A stretch of 57,124 nt of DNA from Phycisphaerae bacterium (GCA_002689385.1 NZFX01000005.1:1-57124); one strand, 5' to 3'; shown: positions 16,712 to 27,164, counted from the first letter of the stretch. Numbers and translations: made by a program. The notes: a model not told the origin generated them from the letters alone.

Positions 16712-18577
16712 TCAATCGCAACTTCCCCAAACGCTCACGAGAGAGATAATGTCGCCAACGCCGACAACGCCATCACTATCTAAATCACAAATGATTGACT
16801 CTGCCGAGCCCCACTCGACAATCAGCGCAATAATATCCGTTACGTTAACAGCGCCGTCACCATTAATATCGCCAGTGCAATCACATTCATCTGGAATTTC
16901 GTTGTTGTTTTCATCAAGACTGTACCCATTTTCGATGTCTAGATAATCAGGCATACAGTTACGATTACAGTCATACGCGAATGTGCTATCTTCAACAACG
17001 CGGATTATTTGGTCTACCTCTTGCTCAAAAATTGTATTCACAATACCGCTTGGCCAACGAATAGTAACTTCCGTTATCTCTTCGGTAGTGCCAAGCCCAA
17101 AATGCGCACGTAACATGTGTCCTGAGTTGTACCCAGAACCACTTTGGATTTCTCGCACTTGTGTTTTTGGATGTCCTGCGCTGTTTAAGTAACTGATAGT
17201 TACACGAGCACCAATTGCAAGTCGGTTGGAATACATCCCACACAATTCAACTTCAAACCAATGATTGCCATTTTGATTCGTATTCCGTAACAGACGATTC
17301 ATGCCCGGGCCAGGAAACTCCGAACTACCGCCAACGACGAAAATATCTATCCAACCGTCGTTATCAAAGTCTGCCCAAGATGCTGACGCACCGTTGCCCT
17401 CGGCTCCAGCAATAAGTGTTCCGTCACCAACCTCGGTAAAAGTGTTGTTGCCATTGTTTCGGTACAAGTGATTTGGAGGAAGCGCATTTCCAAAATTCAC
17501 GACATAAATATCTAAGTACCCATCGTTATCGAAATCCGCCATTGACACACCACGCGTTCTAAACGATTCATATAACCCCGCCCACGCAGTGATATCATTG
17601 AACGTGCCATTACCGTTGTTTCGAAACAGGCGGTTATGCCCACCTCCTGTATCAGAACCTTTTTGGTTACCGACAAACAAGTCGAAATCACCATCATTAT
17701 CAATGTCGCCCCATGCTTGCCCTCGTCCGTGACCAATATCATCTACGCCGGCGATTTCAGCAACGTCAATCCATGTACCGTCACCCATATTTTTAAACAG
17801 TTGGTTCGTCCGTACGCTAACGTCACTATTGTCTTCAGCACCATTAGTAATGTACACATCGGGTAACCTGTCGTTATTGTAATCACACCAACCGATTGAT
17901 CGACTTTCTTTCAAGTCCTCAGAAAACAACGAAGTATCAAGTGTAAAATTTAACGTTCCGGTATTGACTAACATTCGATTTTTCTTGTTATCGCCGTTTG
18001 AATTCGCAACTAGTAAATCGATGTACCCATCGTTGTTTATATCTTGCCAAGCCACGCCACGTGGCAAAATGCCCGCCATGTTTATAGGCGCGCCATTGGT
18101 GATATCAACAAAATTTCCAAGCGATTCATGATGAAGTAGTACGCTTGATTCAGTTCCGGAATTTGAACTTTGTGATATATACAAATCAGGTAGTCCATCA
18201 TTATCGATATCGCCCCACGCTGGATGATGCGAAAGGCCATCGTATGCTTCTAATTCAACCGTGGTCGCATCGACAAATTCTCCATTGCCAACATTTAGCA
18301 AGAGTTGGTTTGGTGAGCCAAGATAATCAGCGTCTGGGTCAAAGGCACCGAAATGGGCTACATACAAATCGAGCAAGCCATCATTGTTGTAATCGCACCA
18401 TGCGGAACCTCGATGGTTTTCGTACCCCTCGCCAGCTGTTAGCGGTGTTGACATGTCTTGCCAGCTCGAAGTCCCTATGCTTCGTGGCTCCCCTTTGCCA
18501 CTAGCCTCCACCAGCGAAAACGTCCCAAGTGTACAAACACTGAGCACAATGACACCTGTTTTATATTTGTAAACCAT
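16712..18577 (-). CDS. Secreted FG-GAP/VCBS propeller protein with ASPIC/UnbV domain and dockerin repeats
   Basis: A 621-residue exported protein of the CRTAC1-like type. After the signal peptide there are seven or so FG-GAP/VCBS blades, each with an F/Y-D-x-D-x-D-G-x-x-D-L/I calcium loop (for example D-Y-N-N-D-G-L-L-D-L-Y, D-I-N-N-D-G-Y-I-D-L), forming a beta-propeller. An ASPIC/UnbV domain follows (N-R-L-A-I-G-A-R-V, Q-S-G-S-G-Y-N-S-G, H-F-G-L-G, W-P-S-G). The C-terminus is a dockerin pair ending V-W-G-S-C-D. ATG 18577 follows GAGGA; an upstream TTG at 18595 is less likely. Probably a calcium-dependent surface or adhesion protein; the UnbV domain's function is unknown. Confidence 0.9.
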   Translation of the reverse strand: MVYKYKTGVIVLSVCTLGTFSLVEASGKGEPRSIGTSSWQDMSTPLTAGEGYENHRGSAWCDYNNDGLLDLYVAHFGAFDPDADYLGSPNQLLLNVGNGEFVDATTVELEAYDGLSHHPAWGDIDNDGLPDLYISQSSNSGTESSVLLHHESLGNFVDITNGAPINMAGILPRGVAWQDINNDGYIDLLVANSNGDNKKNRMLVNTGTLNFTLDTSLFSEDLKESRSIGWCDYNNDRLPDVYITNGAEDNSDVSVRTNQLFKNMGDGTWIDVAEIAGVDDIGHGRGQAWGDIDNDGDFDLFVGNQKGSDTGGGHNRLFRNNGNGTFNDITAWAGLYESFRTRGVSMADFDNDGYLDIYVVNFGNALPPNHLYRNNGNNTFTEVGDGTLIAGAEGNGASASWADFDNDGWIDIFVVGGSSEFPGPGMNRLLRNTNQNGNHWFEVELCGMYSNRLAIGARVTISYLNSAGHPKTQVREIQSGSGYNSGHMLRAHFGLGTTEEITEVTIRWPSGIVNTIFEQEVDQIIRVVEDSTFAYDCNRNCMPDYLDIENGYSLDENNNEIPDECDCTGDINGDGAVNVTDIIALIVEWGSAESIICDLDSDGVVGVGDIISLVSVWGSCD

Positions 18578-18668
18578 GCTTTTATATCCTCGCAAAACGC
18601 TTCTTTCTTCAATAAATCAAAATAAAACGACTGTATTAATCAATAAACAAGCCGAAATTGAACGAAAC

Positions 18669-20720
18669 TTAATCGCCGCAAGACCCCCACGTTCCGATAA
18701 CAGCAAGCAAGTCTACTACGTTCACAATGCCGTCAATGTTCAAATCTGCATCACCGCATGCGTTACCCCAATTATCAAGAACAATTAAGAAATCAGAAAC
18801 GTTTACCGCTCCGTCATAGGTCAGATCCGCAAAGCATGAATCAATACAAGAAACTGATGGACCATCAATGAAAATTTCACCCGTTCCAAATGAATCCCAA
18901 TACGTCCCACCTACTCGAATAAAGTATTCCGTGCCTGCAACAAGTTGGTCAATAATGATACTTGAATTGCCTCCGCAATCTTGCGTATCACCGTTACATG
19001 CAATTTGCTTAAGACCGCAACAGCTACCACTGTACACCACAATATCCGCATCAAAACTATCAATGCCGCACGAATCGATGCGCAACTCGCCGCTCTCACA
19101 TGCATAATAAAAGAACCAAACATCCTTTGCCATCTCACCAAGATTTGTACCTTCACATTGTGTCGAGTCATATTCATCGAAAGAGTTTGTTGCAAACATT
19201 GTAGAAACATCGACGTACCCATTAAAAATTTGTTGCGCAGAACTACACTCGTCCGGAAAAGGAATATTGATTTGAAACGATACGAGTGATTCATTCGAAA
19301 GCAAGCAGTCGTTCACTCTGTAATGCAATGTTTCAAGTCCTACAAAACCGAACTCTGGTGTATATTTCAGATAACTATTTGGCAAATAATACGGAACAGA
19401 AGTAATCCGTGTTCCAGTTGAATCTTTTACATCGCCAGTTTCAGGCAAAGATGTGACTATGTAACTTAGTGAATTTCCCGCAATCGATTCACCCTGCAGC
19501 TCAACTTCAATAGATGTATAGGAACTTGACTGCCTATTGATATCATTCGTTATTGGCGGGCAAACAAATTCCCCATGATCACCCAAACCATCACACACTA
19601 AACACTCTCGTTGCAAGAGTACATTTGCTCCTGGGTGCGAAAAATTCGTACACGCCGTGACAATGTCAAACATTCCATCGCTGTTGAAGTCTGCAATTCT
19701 TACTTCGGCCGGCCCACCTGTAATTGCAAGCATCTGTGTAGAATTAATCTTAGCGTTACCATCGCTGTACAAAATAAATTGCGACTCAGAGCCAACATGC
19801 GTGATCAGAAAATCAACATCACCATCTTTATCGATATCGTGCACAACCATTGAATGAGGTGCGTCGTTAACCTTAATCGTTTCATGCAACGTAAACTGTG
19901 CATTCCCATCGTTTGTCAAAATCCAAAAATAACCACGTAGCTTATCAAGGGCTGCAATATCTATATCGCTATCGTTGTCGAAATCGCCGAGTTTGATATA
20001 CCGTGGTGCGCCCGGGGCCATTGGGATACTTATGCGCTCTTCCCATTCACGCTTACCAATCGCTAACACCACAGAAATGGTTTGCGAATAAATGTCTGCA
20101 ACGACAACGTCAAGCAATCCATCGCCGTTCACGTCGGCAGATTGTCCTGCTCTGGGTTGGACACCGACATGTGCGAACGAACCGCGTTCAAAAGTCCCGT
20201 CACTATTTCCATAAAAGGGTTGCATATTCGACGGGCTGTTCTGTGGATTTTTTGCATCACCGTCCCAATGCAACACGATGATGTCCTCGTGGCCATCAAG
20301 ATCCAAATCGTCTATCCAAACAAATGCTGGAGTAAACGTATCAAGTTGTTGGACAAGAGTAAAATTACCAAGACCATCATTTTCTAACAGAGAAGTAGTG
20401 TGGCCGTAGTAGTCGGGCGTGCATAGATCGACATCGCCGTCATTGTCAAGATCAATTGCCTCAACATACCGAGGGTTGACGCCCGTTGCAAAATCCGTTG
20501 GGTTTATAAATGCGCCGGTACTGTCGTTGTACAAAACTGTAACCGTATTACTTGTCCGATTTACAATAGCAACATCAATGTCACCGTCGTTATCAAAGTC
20601 TGCTGTGCACACACCTGTTGAGTTTCCCCCTGCTGGATATTGAATCTCCGTGTCAAACCGAACATCGCTAAACGCGATGTTCGCCAATCCAATTGTATAA
20701 AACAAATGCAGCAGATACAT
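18669..20720 (-). CDS. Large secreted VCBS/FG-GAP protein with Ig-like and dockerin domains
   Basis: A 683-residue exported protein. A signal peptide is followed by about six VCBS/FG-GAP blades (D-F-D-N-D-G-D-I-D-V-A, D-L-D-N-D-G-D-V-D-L, D-V-N-G-D-G-L-L-D-V, D-F-N-S-D-G-M-F-D-I). Next come a cadherin- or Ig-like segment around residues 400-490 (S-L-P-E-T-G-D-V ... Y-T-P-E-F-G-F-V-G-L-E-T-L-H-Y), a cysteine-rich jelly-roll-like domain around 495-625 (V-W-F-F-Y, D-S-C-G, I-A-C-N-G-D), and a dockerin pair ending W-G-S-C-G-D. ATG 20720 is preferred to GTG 20726 because TATAGT ends 6 bases before it. Likely surface binding or matrix protein. Confidence 0.88.
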   Translation of the reverse strand: MYLLHLFYTIGLANIAFSDVRFDTEIQYPAGGNSTGVCTADFDNDGDIDVAIVNRTSNTVTVLYNDSTGAFINPTDFATGVNPRYVEAIDLDNDGDVDLCTPDYYGHTTSLLENDGLGNFTLVQQLDTFTPAFVWIDDLDLDGHEDIIVLHWDGDAKNPQNSPSNMQPFYGNSDGTFERGSFAHVGVQPRAGQSADVNGDGLLDVVVADIYSQTISVVLAIGKREWEERISIPMAPGAPRYIKLGDFDNDSDIDIAALDKLRGYFWILTNDGNAQFTLHETIKVNDAPHSMVVHDIDKDGDVDFLITHVGSESQFILYSDGNAKINSTQMLAITGGPAEVRIADFNSDGMFDIVTACTNFSHPGANVLLQRECLVCDGLGDHGEFVCPPITNDINRQSSSYTSIEVELQGESIAGNSLSYIVTSLPETGDVKDSTGTRITSVPYYLPNSYLKYTPEFGFVGLETLHYRVNDCLLSNESLVSFQINIPFPDECSSAQQIFNGYVDVSTMFATNSFDEYDSTQCEGTNLGEMAKDVWFFYYACESGELRIDSCGIDSFDADIVVYSGSCCGLKQIACNGDTQDCGGNSSIIIDQLVAGTEYFIRVGGTYWDSFGTGEIFIDGPSVSCIDSCFADLTYDGAVNVSDFLIVLDNWGNACGDADLNIDGIVNVVDLLAVIGTWGSCGD

Positions 20721-20732
20721 TTTCACACTATA
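20721..20732 (-). promoter_or_regulatory. -10 element giving a leaderless start
   Basis: TATAGT (20732-20727), then 6 bases to the ATG at 20720. The same hexamer and spacing occur upstream of the dockerin gene starting at 7790. Confidence 0.5.
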
Positions 20733-20764
20733 AAGGTACTACGCCAACCAAAATTGTCAAGAAT

Positions 20765-20992
20765 TCATGGTTGAATTACAGGTTTATGGGCAACAATCAT
20801 CACCTGAACGGTATTCTGATAGTCCGGTAAAGACTGCAATAGTGGCTCCGCATGAATCTGTAAATACTTAATATATGGTCAGAAGTGTCTGCCAAACAAC
20901 GCTGTGTAAAATGCGATTGCTTTTTCTGTATCCCAAACAGCTCGTTCATTCCAACAAAAAGTTCCCGTTGTCATTTCTGTTTGTATAGCCAT
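20765..20992 (-). pseudogene. Remnant of a VOC (glyoxalase-like) family gene
   Basis: An ATG at 20992 opens 37 codons that read as the N-terminus of a VOC-family protein (G-T-F-C-W-N-E ... D-T-E-K-A-I-A-F-Y-T-A-L-F-G). An in-frame TGA (20881-20879) interrupts it. The same frame then stays open for 36 more codons (P-Y-I-K-Y-L-Q-I-H-A-E-P-L-L-Q-S-L-P-D) to a second TGA at 20767-20765. VOC proteins of this type are normally over 110 residues, so most of the domain, including the later metal ligands, is gone. The second part resembles coding sequence but not a VOC C-terminus, suggesting a deletion that joined two gene ends. It makes up most of the 351-base gap before hutU. Confidence 0.65.
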
Positions 20993-21059
20993 TGTTTGAT
21001 TCTGCTTTTTCTCACAGTTTATATACAATTTGCACCGTGCAAAGATGTGCCATCGCGGA

Positions 21060-21071
21060 TACCATCGTGAA
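21060..21071 (+). promoter_or_regulatory. -10 element giving a leaderless hutU start
   Basis: TACCAT (21060-21065), then 6 bases to the ATG at 21072; the same hexamer and spacing as at murQ. A second candidate, TACAAT at 21024-21029, would give a leadered transcript. Confidence 0.45.
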
Positions 21072-22754
21072 ATGATGGCACCCCTTACAGCAGACCAAAA
21101 ACGCATGATTACAGCACCAAGAGGCCACGAACTCTCTTGTAAATCCTGGCAAGCCGAAGCAGCGATGCGAATGCTCATGAATAACCTCGACCCGGAAGTT
21201 GCGGAACGCCCAGAGGACCTCATCGTGTACGGAGGACGTGGAAAAGCCGCACGGAGCTGGAAATCCTATGAAGCAATCATTGCTTCTTTAAAATCAATCG
21301 AGCCAGACGAAACACTACTCGTGCAATCAGGTAAGCCAGTTGGCATAGCAACGACGACAGTCGATGCACCTCGTGTGATTATCGCAAACAGTAATCTTGT
21401 GCCGCACTGGGCAACACAAGAAATTTTTGATGACCTTGAAGCGCACGACCTCATGATGTACGGGCAGATGACTGCTGGTTCATGGATTTACATCGGAACG
21501 CAAGGTATTTTGCAAGGCACCTACGAAACATTCGCAGAATGTGCGCGACAACATTTTGGCGGTACATTAACTGGAACACTTTCTGTCACTGGTGGTTGCG
21601 GCGGCATGGGCGGAGCACAACCACTTTCCGTAACGATGAATGATGGAACGTGTCTTATTGCTGATATGTGCATCGAACGTTTAGAAAAAAGAGTAACCGA
21701 TCGGTATCTTGATGAAATTTTCGAAAACATCGACCAAGCCATTGACCGCGCTTTACAAGCAACGAAAAACAAAGAACCAGTTTCAATCGGATACCTTGGC
21801 AACATCGTCGACCTACTCGCTCGCCTCAAAGAACGAAGTATTATTCCGGAAATTTTGACAGACCAAACTTCTGCACATGATCCACTCGTTGGGTATTACC
21901 CATCAGGCATGAGCCGCGAAGAAGCAGATGCCCTTCGCGTACAAGATGCCGCTGCTTATGTCGAACGCTCAATAGACACCATGTCAGAACATGTCAAACT
22001 TATGCTATGGTTTATGCACCAAGGAGCAAAAACGTTTGACTATGGAAACAATATCCGCCAACGCGCGTTTGACAATGGTGTCAAAGATGCATTCGACTTT
22101 AAAGGATTCGTTCCAGAATATATTCGACCACAGTTTTGCAGAGGACGCGGGCCGTTTCGATGGTGCGCACTATCGGGCGACCCAGAAGATATCCGTAAAA
22201 CAGACGAAGTCATTTTGAAGTTATTCCCCAAAGATGAATCACTTAAACGGTGGATAACGATGGCGCAAGACCGCGTTGCATTCCAAGGTTTACCCTGCAG
22301 AATTTGCTGGCTGGGCTTAGGTGAGCGGGACAAAGCAGGTCTTGCCTTTAATGAACTCGTTCGTAGCGGAGAAGTCTCCGCACCAATTGTGATTGGAAGA
22401 GACCATCTCGATTGTGGAAGTGTCGCAAGCCCAAACCGCGAAACCGAAGGCATGCTTGATGGCAGCGATGCGATTAGCGACTGGCCGTTGATTAACTTTG
22501 CACTTAATATTGCAAGTGGTGCAAGTTGGGTGAGCTTTCATCACGGTGGCGGCGTTGGGATTGGCTATTCTCAACACGCAGGGCAAGTAATTGTTGCCGA
22601 TGGAACACCTGAAGCAGATGCTCGTCTAAAGCGCGTTCTTACAAACGACCCAATGATGGGAATTTTTCGGCACGTAGATGCTGGGTACGACGAAGCTGTG
22701 CAATGCGCTGTAGACCAGAACGTAAAAATCCCAATGCAAGAGAACAATTCATGA
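21072..22754 (+). CDS. hutU: Urocanate hydratase
   Basis: A 560-residue urocanase. Recognised segments are [10 protein letters not shown] near residue 55, [31 protein letters not shown], the NAD-binding [17 protein letters not shown], and [14 protein letters not shown]. It adds water to urocanate to give imidazolonepropionate, using tightly bound NAD+. ATG 21072 (or 21075) gives the usual family length; longer starts add residues not seen in the family. The ATGA overlap with hutI means coupled translation of consecutive pathway steps. Confidence 0.95.
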   Translation: MMAPLTADQKRMITAPRGHELSCKSWQAEAAMRMLMNNLDPEVAERPEDLIVYGGRGKAARSWKSYEAIIASLKSIEPDETLLVQSGKPVGIATTTVDAPRVIIANSNLVPHWATQEIFDDLEAHDLMMYGQMTAGSWIYIGTQGILQGTYETFAECARQHFGGTLTGTLSVTGGCGGMGGAQPLSVTMNDGTCLIADMCIERLEKRVTDRYLDEIFENIDQAIDRALQATKNKEPVSIGYLGNIVDLLARLKERSIIPEILTDQTSAHDPLVGYYPSGMSREEADALRVQDAAAYVERSIDTMSEHVKLMLWFMHQGAKTFDYGNNIRQRAFDNGVKDAFDFKGFVPEYIRPQFCRGRGPFRWCALSGDPEDIRKTDEVILKLFPKDESLKRWITMAQDRVAFQGLPCRICWLGLGERDKAGLAFNELVRSGEVSAPIVIGRDHLDCGSVASPNRETEGMLDGSDAISDWPLINFALNIASGASWVSFHHGGGVGIGYSQHAGQVIVADGTPEADARLKRVLTNDPMMGIFRHVDAGYDEAVQCAVDQNVKIPMQENNS

Positions 22755-24022
22755 ATAGTTTTATCATTGTGAATGCTCGCATTCTCACACTCGCTGGCGA
22801 AAATGCGCCTCGTCGTAATGAGTTTCTAGCAGATCTTGGCATCATCGAAAATGGTTTTCTGTCCGTGCAAGATGGGGTCATCGAACAGATAGCCCAAGGC
22901 TTGCCAGACGAAGATTTTATAAACAACCACCCAGAAGTACCAGTCGTCGACGCGAACGGTCGCGTTCTTATGCCATCCTTTGTCGATTGCCACACACATA
23001 CATGCTGGGCAGGAAGCCGGCTTGAAGAATTCGAAATGGGAGTTCGCGGAGTCCCCTATCTAGACATCCTCGCTCAAGGTGGGGGCATCATGTCAACCGT
23101 TCACGCAGTGCGTGAAGCAAGTCAAGAAGATTTATGTTTTAACGTGCTTGGCAGACTCGGTTTGATGGCATCACAGGGAACAACTACCGTTGAAATCAAA
23201 AGTGGATACGGCTTAACGACAGAGAGCGAGTTAAAAATGCTCCGTTCCATCCATGACGCTTCGCAAGATGTTCCACAACTTATTGTTGGAACATTTCTAG
23301 GCGCGCATGCAATTGACCCAGACCAAGAAAATTTTGTTGACATCGTCATTCATGAAACACTCCCTGCGATCGTGCAAGAATTTCCTGGAATCACATGCGA
23401 CGCGTACTGTGAAAAAGGCGCGTGGTCTGTTGAAGAAACCACAAAGTTGTTTAAGAAAGCAATTGAACTCGATTGCCCAATAAGAGCTCATCTCGATCAA
23501 TTCAATCCGCTTGGCATGCTCTCTCATGCAGTCGAACTTGGCGCAAAAAGTGTTGACCACCTAGAGCATTCAACAGATGAAGAATTAAAACTGCTTGCAA
23601 AAAGTGATACCATTGCTGTGCTGTTGCCAGCCAGCGGATTTTGTTTAAACGACGCATATCCACGCGGTCGCTTTATTGCAGACATTGGTTGCCCTATAGC
23701 AATCGCAACAAATTATAACCCCGGCTCTGCACCGAGCCCATCAATGCCTTTTACAATCTCACTCGCTTGTAGGCGCCTAGGTCTTACACCCGCTGAAGCA
23801 ATTATTGCTTCAACTTTCAACGCTGCATGCGTGTTGAACTTGCAAGATAAAGTTGGCAGTTTAGAAGTTGGGAAACAAGCAGACTTACAGTTACTTGATT
23901 GCGAAGATGAACGAGAACTTGCCTGGCACGTTGCATCCGGCGGACCACTTCTTGTATCCATTAAGGGTGAAATCGTACACTTGTTAACCGACGGCGACAT
24001 GGAGCTAGAGGACGAAGAATGA
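22751..24022 (+). CDS. hutI: Imidazolonepropionase
   Basis: A 423-residue amidohydrolase-superfamily enzyme that opens 4-imidazolone-5-propionate to N-formimino-L-glutamate. It has the metal site [14 protein letters not shown] near residue 75, [26 protein letters not shown], and A-T-N-Y-N-P-G-S with its aspartate/asparagine substrate contact. ATG 22751 overlaps the hutU stop (ATGA); the frame extends upstream but that part is hutU-internal. No hutG or hutF for the next step is in the window. Confidence 0.95.
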   Translation: MNSFIIVNARILTLAGENAPRRNEFLADLGIIENGFLSVQDGVIEQIAQGLPDEDFINNHPEVPVVDANGRVLMPSFVDCHTHTCWAGSRLEEFEMGVRGVPYLDILAQGGGIMSTVHAVREASQEDLCFNVLGRLGLMASQGTTTVEIKSGYGLTTESELKMLRSIHDASQDVPQLIVGTFLGAHAIDPDQENFVDIVIHETLPAIVQEFPGITCDAYCEKGAWSVEETTKLFKKAIELDCPIRAHLDQFNPLGMLSHAVELGAKSVDHLEHSTDEELKLLAKSDTIAVLLPASGFCLNDAYPRGRFIADIGCPIAIATNYNPGSAPSPSMPFTISLACRRLGLTPAEAIIASTFNAACVLNLQDKVGSLEVGKQADLQLLDCEDERELAWHVASGGPLLVSIKGEIVHLLTDGDMELEDEE

Positions 24023-24843
24023 AAACAGCCCCAATTATCACAGACAAAGACATAGAGTCTGCACGAATATCTGCGCAATTTGTTGTTGAAGTGCACAAGG
24101 CACTTACTGATTTTTTATGCGCAGGACAAACACTTCCGGAAATTGATTCCTTTGTTGGTGAAAAACTTCGTTCGCTAAAATGCAAGAGCGCGTTTTATAA
24201 ATATAAAATCCCAGGGCAACCCCCCTTCCCAAGCCAATCGTGTTTGTCTGTGAATGACTGCGTTGTTCATGGCACGCACATTATGGAACAAGCGCCGCTT
24301 GCTCCTGGCGACCTCGTCTCAATTGATATTGGCGTAGCACATCAGGGCTGGATTGGCGACGCTGCTTGGACATGGGCTATCGAAGGAACATCAGATGAAA
24401 ATATGCGGCTCATGCAAGCTGGGCGAGAATCCCTTGCAGCGGGCGTCGCTGCCATGCAACCTAAACGACCGCTAATGGATTTTGCAAGAGAAGTGCAACG
24501 CGTCGCCGAAAAGGAATTTGGATTTCATTTGATACGAGGCCTGGGTGGACACGGATACGGCCGAACATTACACGCTCCCCCGTTCATTTCAAACGTTGTG
24601 CCTTCCCATCCTTCCGAGTGGCCCGACGCGTGGAAAACATTTAATGAAGGCATGCTGATTGCAGTGGAGCCGATGCTCGCTGTTGGCACTGGGCAAATCG
24701 AAAATAAAAGAGGCACCTGGCCAATTTATCCTGCCGACCACTCCATGAGTGTGCATTACGAAGCAGACATATTAATCGGTGCCGAAGGCCCGATTGACTT
24801 AACAGAGGGTTTACACGACCTTCCTTACCTAGTTGGAAATTAA
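24019..24843 (+). CDS. map: Type I methionine aminopeptidase
   Basis: A 274-residue pita-bread-fold metallopeptidase that removes the initiator methionine from new proteins. The expected ligands are visible: Asp in S-I-D-I-G-V, Asp in W-I-G-D-A-A-W-T, His in G-L-G-G-H-G-Y-G-R, Glu in I-A-V-E-P-M-L and Glu in V-H-Y-E-A-D. The substrate His lies in S-V-N-D-C-V-V-H-G. It overlaps hutI by ATGA, so this housekeeping gene is translated with a histidine-degradation operon, which is unusual. A role as a second, peptide-directed copy fits the prolyl oligopeptidase next door, but this cannot be decided here. Confidence 0.93.
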   Translation: MKTAPIITDKDIESARISAQFVVEVHKALTDFLCAGQTLPEIDSFVGEKLRSLKCKSAFYKYKIPGQPPFPSQSCLSVNDCVVHGTHIMEQAPLAPGDLVSIDIGVAHQGWIGDAAWTWAIEGTSDENMRLMQAGRESLAAGVAAMQPKRPLMDFAREVQRVAEKEFGFHLIRGLGGHGYGRTLHAPPFISNVVPSHPSEWPDAWKTFNEGMLIAVEPMLAVGTGQIENKRGTWPIYPADHSMSVHYEADILIGAEGPIDLTEGLHDLPYLVGN

Positions 24844-24847
24844 TTAC

Positions 24848-26938
24848 ATGATTTATTGCATAGTAACCGTCATTGCCCTCGCGCCCCTTGCGCACAGTGT
24901 CCCCTATCCAGAAACACCTAGAGGAAACGTCGTCGACACTCTACACGGCATTGAAGTTGCAGACCCGTACCGATGGCTTGAAGAAGACGTTCGAGAAAGC
25001 GATGAAGTCAGAGCATGGGTGACTGCAGAAAACGAAGTTACGCGGGCATACCTCGACGCCATTCCAACGCTGCCCTCCATTAAAGAAAAGTTAACAGCAG
25101 CTTGGAATTATGAAAAACAAGGGCTACCGTTTCATCGTGGGTCACGTTGGTTCCAATCAAGAAATACAGGATTGCAAAACCATAGTGTGATTTATACAGG
25201 AGACTCAGTCTCAACAATCACAAGTGTACTGCTTGACCCAAATACATTTTCGCTCGATGGGACGCAGGCACTTTCTATGTATAGTCCAAGCCCAGATGGA
25301 AACTTTTTAGTCTGGGGAATCGCAGATGCTGGTTCTGATTGGTCGACGTGGTACACAAAAAATTTATCAACTGGTGAAACGCTCACCGAAATAATGAGTG
25401 ATATAAAAAACGATTCGCCTTCTTGGTTACCTGACGAAAGCGGATACTATTATTCAAGGTATCCAGACGCAAACAGTGAAGACCATATTTCCACGGCGGA
25501 TGGTTCACAACTTTGGTTCCATCAAGTTGGAACGGATCAATCAGAAGATATGTTGGTCTGGAAAGACGCTGAACGCCCCGACCGTTTTTATGATGCAAGC
25601 GTTACAAAAGATGGGCACTGGCTGGTCATCAGTGTGAATGAAGGCACATCGTCAAACAACGCTTTGCTCGTTAAAGGTCCAAAAGAAGATGCACTACATT
25701 GGTTGCTTGAAGATTTTGATGCAAAAGTAACGTTGATTGGAGGGATTGGCGACAAGCTGTGGTTTAAAACTGACCGAGACGCGCCTAACGGAAAAATTAT
25801 CGCCGTTGACTTTTCTGCCGACTCTCCAAAATGGTCCGTTGTGATTCCAGAACAAAAAAATATACTTCGCTCTGCTGACATTGTTGGAGGGAAAATCACA
25901 TGTACTTGGTTAGAAGATGCCTCATCAAAAGCAACAGTGCACAATCTTCTTGGTGCAAAATTATATGAAGTAAAAATGCCAGGAATCGGCACAGCATCTG
26001 GTTTTAGTGGAACAAATAAAGATACCGTTGTGTATTGGTCGTTCGCAAGTTACAACCGACCACCTTCTATCTATTCTTTAAGTTTACAAGATGAAGAAAC
26101 AGCGCTCTTCTGGGAATCAGACGTGCCAATTGATTTGTCCTCTATAGTTGTAAAACGTGAATTTATCACTAGCACGGATGGTGCGAAGGTCCCTCTGTTT
26201 ATAGTGGCGGATAAAGACACCGTACTTGATGGAACAAATCCTGTGCTTCAATATGGGTACGGTGGTTTTGATATTGCAATTTTGCCGCATTTCTCTGCTT
26301 CAAGAGCAACGTGGATTGAAATGGGCGGCGTGTATGCTGTTGCATGTATTCGTGGAGGAAGTGAATACGGTAGAGCATGGCACGAAGGCGGTATGCTTGA
26401 CAACAAACAACAATGCTTTGATGACTTCATTGCATGCAGCGAATGGCTTATAGAAAACAAATGGACACATCAGTCAAAACTTGCAATCCAAGGTGGGAGT
26501 AACGGTGGACTTCTTGTGGGCGCGTGCATGACACAACGGCCAGAGTTATATGGAGCCTGCTTGCCTGCAGTTGGCGTGTTAGACATGCTTAGATTCCCGC
26601 TATTTACTGTTGGCTGGGCGTGGACGAGTGATTATGGTGATCCACAAGAACAAGATATGTTCAACTACCTGCTTGGCTATTCACCATATCACAATGTTAA
26701 AAAGGGTACATGTTTTCCAGCAACAATGGTTACGACTGGCGACACCGATGATCGCGTAGTACCGGCGCACAGTTTCAAGTTTGGTGCCGAACTGCAATAC
26801 GCTCAATCTTGCGATAATCCTGTGCTCATTCGAATTGAAACTCGTGCCGGTCATGGCGCTGGAAAACCAACGCATCTTCGCATTGAAGAAGCCGCTGACA
26901 TTTACGCATTCCTTTGGCAATCCCTTGGCATGAACTAA
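24848..26938 (+). CDS. Prolyl oligopeptidase (S9A family), probably exported
   Basis: A 696-residue serine peptidase. The N-terminus from ATG 24848 (M-I-Y-C-I-V-T-V-I-A-L-A-P-L-A-H-S) looks like a signal peptide. It is followed by the family's Y-P-E-T-P-R-G-N-V-V-D and D-P-Y-R-W-L-E-E-D. After the beta-propeller comes the alpha/beta-hydrolase domain with the nucleophile in G-G-S-N-G-G-L-L, the aspartate in G-D-T-D-D-R-V-V-P and the histidine in R-A-G-H-G-A-G-K-P. It cuts short peptides after proline. Five bases separate it from map, so it belongs to the hutU-hutI-map unit. The unit thus joins peptide breakdown with histidine use. The TTG at 24833 lies inside map and is not the start. Confidence 0.93.
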   Translation: MIYCIVTVIALAPLAHSVPYPETPRGNVVDTLHGIEVADPYRWLEEDVRESDEVRAWVTAENEVTRAYLDAIPTLPSIKEKLTAAWNYEKQGLPFHRGSRWFQSRNTGLQNHSVIYTGDSVSTITSVLLDPNTFSLDGTQALSMYSPSPDGNFLVWGIADAGSDWSTWYTKNLSTGETLTEIMSDIKNDSPSWLPDESGYYYSRYPDANSEDHISTADGSQLWFHQVGTDQSEDMLVWKDAERPDRFYDASVTKDGHWLVISVNEGTSSNNALLVKGPKEDALHWLLEDFDAKVTLIGGIGDKLWFKTDRDAPNGKIIAVDFSADSPKWSVVIPEQKNILRSADIVGGKITCTWLEDASSKATVHNLLGAKLYEVKMPGIGTASGFSGTNKDTVVYWSFASYNRPPSIYSLSLQDEETALFWESDVPIDLSSIVVKREFITSTDGAKVPLFIVADKDTVLDGTNPVLQYGYGGFDIAILPHFSASRATWIEMGGVYAVACIRGGSEYGRAWHEGGMLDNKQQCFDDFIACSEWLIENKWTHQSKLAIQGGSNGGLLVGACMTQRPELYGACLPAVGVLDMLRFPLFTVGWAWTSDYGDPQEQDMFNYLLGYSPYHNVKKGTCFPATMVTTGDTDDRVVPAHSFKFGAELQYAQSCDNPVLIRIETRAGHGAGKPTHLRIEEAADIYAFLWQSLGMN

Positions 26939-27164
26939 GCCAATCACTTTTAATTTTTCAAAGCGGTCGTCACTTATGTAACTTGTTCCAAATAATAGGT
27001 TTAGATAGCGCAAGTCTTCTTCATGTGCACGTTTTCTCTGACGATTGATGCATTAAACCGTTTGATAAAGCGCGTAACAAAAAAGCTGGTTTTAAAACGC
27101 AATGTTGATTATTCAGTACCTACCCCTTTTAGCAGTCCTCAATGGAACAATGCCATTGAAATGA
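26939..27164. other. Intergenic region without a recognisable gene
   Basis: About 225 bases between the peptidase and ispH. I see no long frame with family resemblance and no clear hairpin with a T-run. The ispH promoter lies at its right end. Confidence 0.5.

Noticed and set aside
20879-20881. The in-frame TGA in the VOC remnant read as selenocysteine
   Set aside because: No selenocysteine-type hairpin seen after it, the VOC domain is truncated anyway, and the downstream sequence is not VOC-like.
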